Below, in pieces: positions 8,430 to 10,166 of a stretch of 10,166 bases of DNA. Location: NCBI GenBank assembly GCA_003024985.2, contig PXIH01S0003278.1, one strand, 5' to 3'. This stretch comes from Euperipatoides rowelli (lineage: Eukaryota; Onychophora; Udeonychophora; Euonychophora; Peripatopsidae). Both the position numbers and the translations under genes were made by a program. The number at the start of each line of letters is the position of its first letter. Positions within the stretch are counted from its first letter, which is position 1. The notes beneath the pieces were generated by a model. The model saw only the letters and a list, made by a program, of their open reading frames with translations, was not told where the DNA came from and did not search any database.

Positions 8430-8940
8430 TAAGGAAGCTATGGTAAGAATTTCTAAAACTTTGTAAGGTGTTTAAGTTACATATGGAACCAGAATTGAAT
8501 ACCATCGATGTTGGTGTTTCTATGAGATACAGATAAACCATTATGATGTTTAAATCTAGTATCAAAATTATGGTCTACACAGCAATGTTTAAGTATATTA
8601 ATCAAACAGAAGGAGCCATATTGTTTATACACCTACATATCAATTGTCTTTTTTAAGTTCAGCGGCACACAATTTAATATCTTTAATGCCTCCGAGACAC
8701 TGGATATACCGAATACCACGGCTCTAGCAGCCTTATTGAGTACAACCTAATGTTTCTGTTGTAGACCATTGATACAGGAACCCCAAACAGAAAAACAATA
8801 ATCGAGGTTTGAAGTCACTAATGCATATACTATGTGCATAGTTCTTTTAAATCCAGAAATCGCTTAGTTTAAATAATAATTTGACCTATCACAGTTTTTT
8901 TTATCTAGTTTAATTTGCATGAATCTGGAGAATTCTTTAT
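8430..8940 (-). mobile_element. Non-LTR retrotransposon (LINE) remnant: C-terminal end of reverse transcriptase, pseudogene
   Basis: One minus-strand frame reads as the end of a LINE reverse transcriptase. It has ALVTSNLDYCFSVWG (about 8776-8820), then INGLQQK, NKAARAV (the usual LQxxQNKAARxV block), LKILNCVPLNLKKTID, VYKQYGSF and an RFKHHNGL...RNTN stretch towards the C terminus. The LDYC...WG and NKAAR blocks are typical of the segment after the polymerase core in CR1, Jockey and RTE-type elements; I cannot choose a clade. Four in-frame stops (TAA 8864-8866, TAG 8747-8749, TAG 8633-8635, TAA 8477-8479) show it is dead. No catalytic YADD or endonuclease is present, as expected for a 5'-truncated copy. 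It has the same orientation as the OvoA exon and lies in that gene's upstream intron. Confidence 0.75.
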
Positions 8941-9255
8941 ATGATGCAGTGATTTGTGCAGTTGTTGGTTAACTCACAAACACATGAATCTACATTTTAT
9001 TAATTGAGAAAAAAAAATGAAAAGTCTAAAACTAAGGCATTCAAATTTGTAACAAACAACTATTTAGGCAAAAATTTAATTAAAACACACTTTATTAATA
9101 TTAAGCTAAGGTTAAGTATTGTCAAAATAAGTTCTATTTACAATATCAACATGTTAAACTAGGGCTACAGTCATATAATACTAAGTGGGCATAATAGTAT
9201 CTTGTGAAGATTAGGGAAGCTAGGGAGCAGAAGTTTCCCGNTGATGGGGGTTACT

Positions 9256-9276
9256 GGAGGTGAATGTAACACCTCC
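9256..9276. repeat. Small GC-rich hairpin
   Basis: GGAGGTG (9256-9262) and CACCTCC (9270-9276) are perfect 7-bp inverted arms with a 7-base loop. It lies just beyond the stop of the MurC-like stretch when read on the minus strand. Position 9241 close by is an unresolved base (n). Confidence 0.5.
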
Positions 9277-9307
9277 CTTCCCTCAAACAATTTTCTTTTA
9301 AAAGGAA

Positions 9308-9454
9308 TTAGGTCCATCTGTATTGCAAAATGTGCAATATCTTCTCCATTAAATTTCCAATCCCCATGAAGATTATGATATCCCCTGGGTGGAGATTCTT
9401 TAGAAATTTAACCATAGCCCATAATAAGGTTTTCAGATTATCTGACAAGTGGTT
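9308..9454 (-). pseudogene. Short open stretch loosely resembling a MurC-type Mur ligase C terminus (tentative)
   Basis: This 48-codon stretch on the minus strand lies between two stops and has no good start. It includes MVKFLKNLHPGDIIIFMGIG and then NLMEKILHIL near its end. MurC proteins (UDP-N-acetylmuramate-alanine ligases) end with a similar pattern: a helix, PGD, a hydrophobic strand, MGAGD, and a last short helix about 15 residues from the C terminus. The resemblance covers only about 30 residues, with GIGN instead of GAGD, and no ATP-binding GTxGK[ST] motif is visible in the window. It could be the last exon of a transferred gene, a pseudogene or chance. If real it is on the same strand as the OvoA exon and the LINE relic. 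Confidence 0.2.
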
Positions 9455-9616
9455 TTATAAGAACAATCAGGATTCAAAGCTTTTGTTTAAAGCTAATAGT
9501 TGCAAGAGGTATATGAGTCCTCTTTTGATTATATGCTTTAAGATGGAAATATTTTTAATAGCTTTAATGTAAAATAAACTGTGAGGATTTTGTTTCTGTG
9601 AACATTTATATTTCAT

Positions 9617-9766
9617 TTAAATCTTAATAATTGGTCTAGATTTTAAAATAAAGTGACATCTTTTGTTTAAAGCTTTTATTTGATCTCTAATGTCAGGATG
9701 AACAATAATATTGTACTTGAAATTTCTATTTAGTTCCTCTTGGGCCTGATTACGAATCAAGTTATT
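9617..9766 (-). other. Unrecognised 49-codon open stretch, possible coding remnant
   Basis: This minus-strand stretch is bounded by TGA-TAG on the left of the reading and TAA at 9617-9619. It reads RNQAQEELNRNFKYNIIVHP and continues DIRDQIKALNKRCHF. The charged, varied composition differs from the Lys/Ile/Phe/Tyr-rich translations typical of the surrounding AT-rich DNA. I do not recognise a family. It lies about 160 bp upstream, on the same strand, of the MurC-like stretch, and might belong to the same remnant. Confidence 0.15.
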
Positions 9767-10166
9767 CTATCACATGCAGAATTTTAAAACAGAAATGTAT
9801 TTTTTAAAAAAATAAAATAAATTCTCTTTTATTCTGTACAATAATTTCTATTATTCTACAGAATGATGTCACTTTTCTGTAAACTTGGCACAAGTTGATG
9901 TGAGAAGAAAAAAAAGGTTTTAATTACAAATCAATTATATCTTACAAATTATATGCTATTATGTATGTAATTTGCCAAAAACAATCTGTAGCCAACATTT
10001 AAAACATCTAATCCCTGGATTACAACCAGTGTTTTTAATCTCTATCTAAGAATTGTATTTTCTTTTAAATATATATATTTTTTAATTTTTTTTTTAGTTT
10101 TGTTAATAAATCATCTACTCCTATTTTTTTAATGGAAATGTCAAAAAGATTAATGTTTTAATTAAA
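9767..10166. other. AT-rich sequence, nothing recognised
   Basis: The stretch consists of homopolymer A/T runs and short AT repeats (about 10067-10080), with frequent stops in every frame. Confidence 0.6.

Noticed and set aside
9330-9572. 80-codon plus-strand frame
   Set aside because: It overlaps the minus-strand stretch with the MurC-like pattern and shows no family resemblance itself.
1-10166. CRISPR arrays, rRNA and tRNA genes
   Set aside because: No regularly spaced repeats, no rRNA-like conserved blocks and no foldable cloverleaf were seen on either strand.

Overview
The window is AT-rich, gene-poor eukaryotic DNA, most likely from a marine invertebrate. The evidence is one spliced exon inside long intron-like sequence, relics of a Tc1/mariner-type DNA transposon and of a non-LTR retrotransposon, microsatellites and many diverged repeats. 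There is no prokaryotic gene packing, ribosome-binding site or operon. The one well-supported gene piece belongs to OvoA, the ovothiol synthase. Among animals it is known mainly from marine groups such as sea urchins and molluscs and is absent from vertebrates. The phylum cannot be fixed from this sequence.

Layout. Positions 1-2129 are non-coding, with homopolymers, a TAA microsatellite and hairpins. Positions 2021-2106 form a small GC-richer island. A 79-bp segment occurs at 2130-2208 and again at 3048-3126. Positions 3127-4900 are non-coding with small inverted repeats, and 4905-5190 is a GC-richer stretch that may be a small repeat element. About 5405-5900 (minus strand) holds a decayed transposase N-terminal region carrying a 118-bp-offset internal duplication. 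Positions 6180-6360 hold hairpins and a pol III B-box-like motif. Positions 6361-7815 are AT-rich and non-coding, with a diverged ~102-bp-period repeat at 7057-7215.

Positions 7816-8022 (minus strand) are an internal OvoA exon of 69 codons from the C-terminal methyltransferase domain. It is phase 0 at both ends and has clear splice sites. The flanking sequence is therefore intron of the same gene, transcribed leftwards; the neighbouring exons are not recognisable here. About 8430-8940 (minus) is the C-terminal end of a dead LINE reverse transcriptase in the upstream intron. Positions 9308-9454 and 9617-9766 (minus) hold two short open stretches. The first loosely resembles the C-terminal tail of MurC-type Mur ligases and is speculative. 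The rest to 10166 is AT-rich and featureless.

No operon-like or defence-like system was found. The real biology is one OvoA exon surrounded by transposon debris. The points most worth checking are the MurC-like tail and the duplicated transposase segment.
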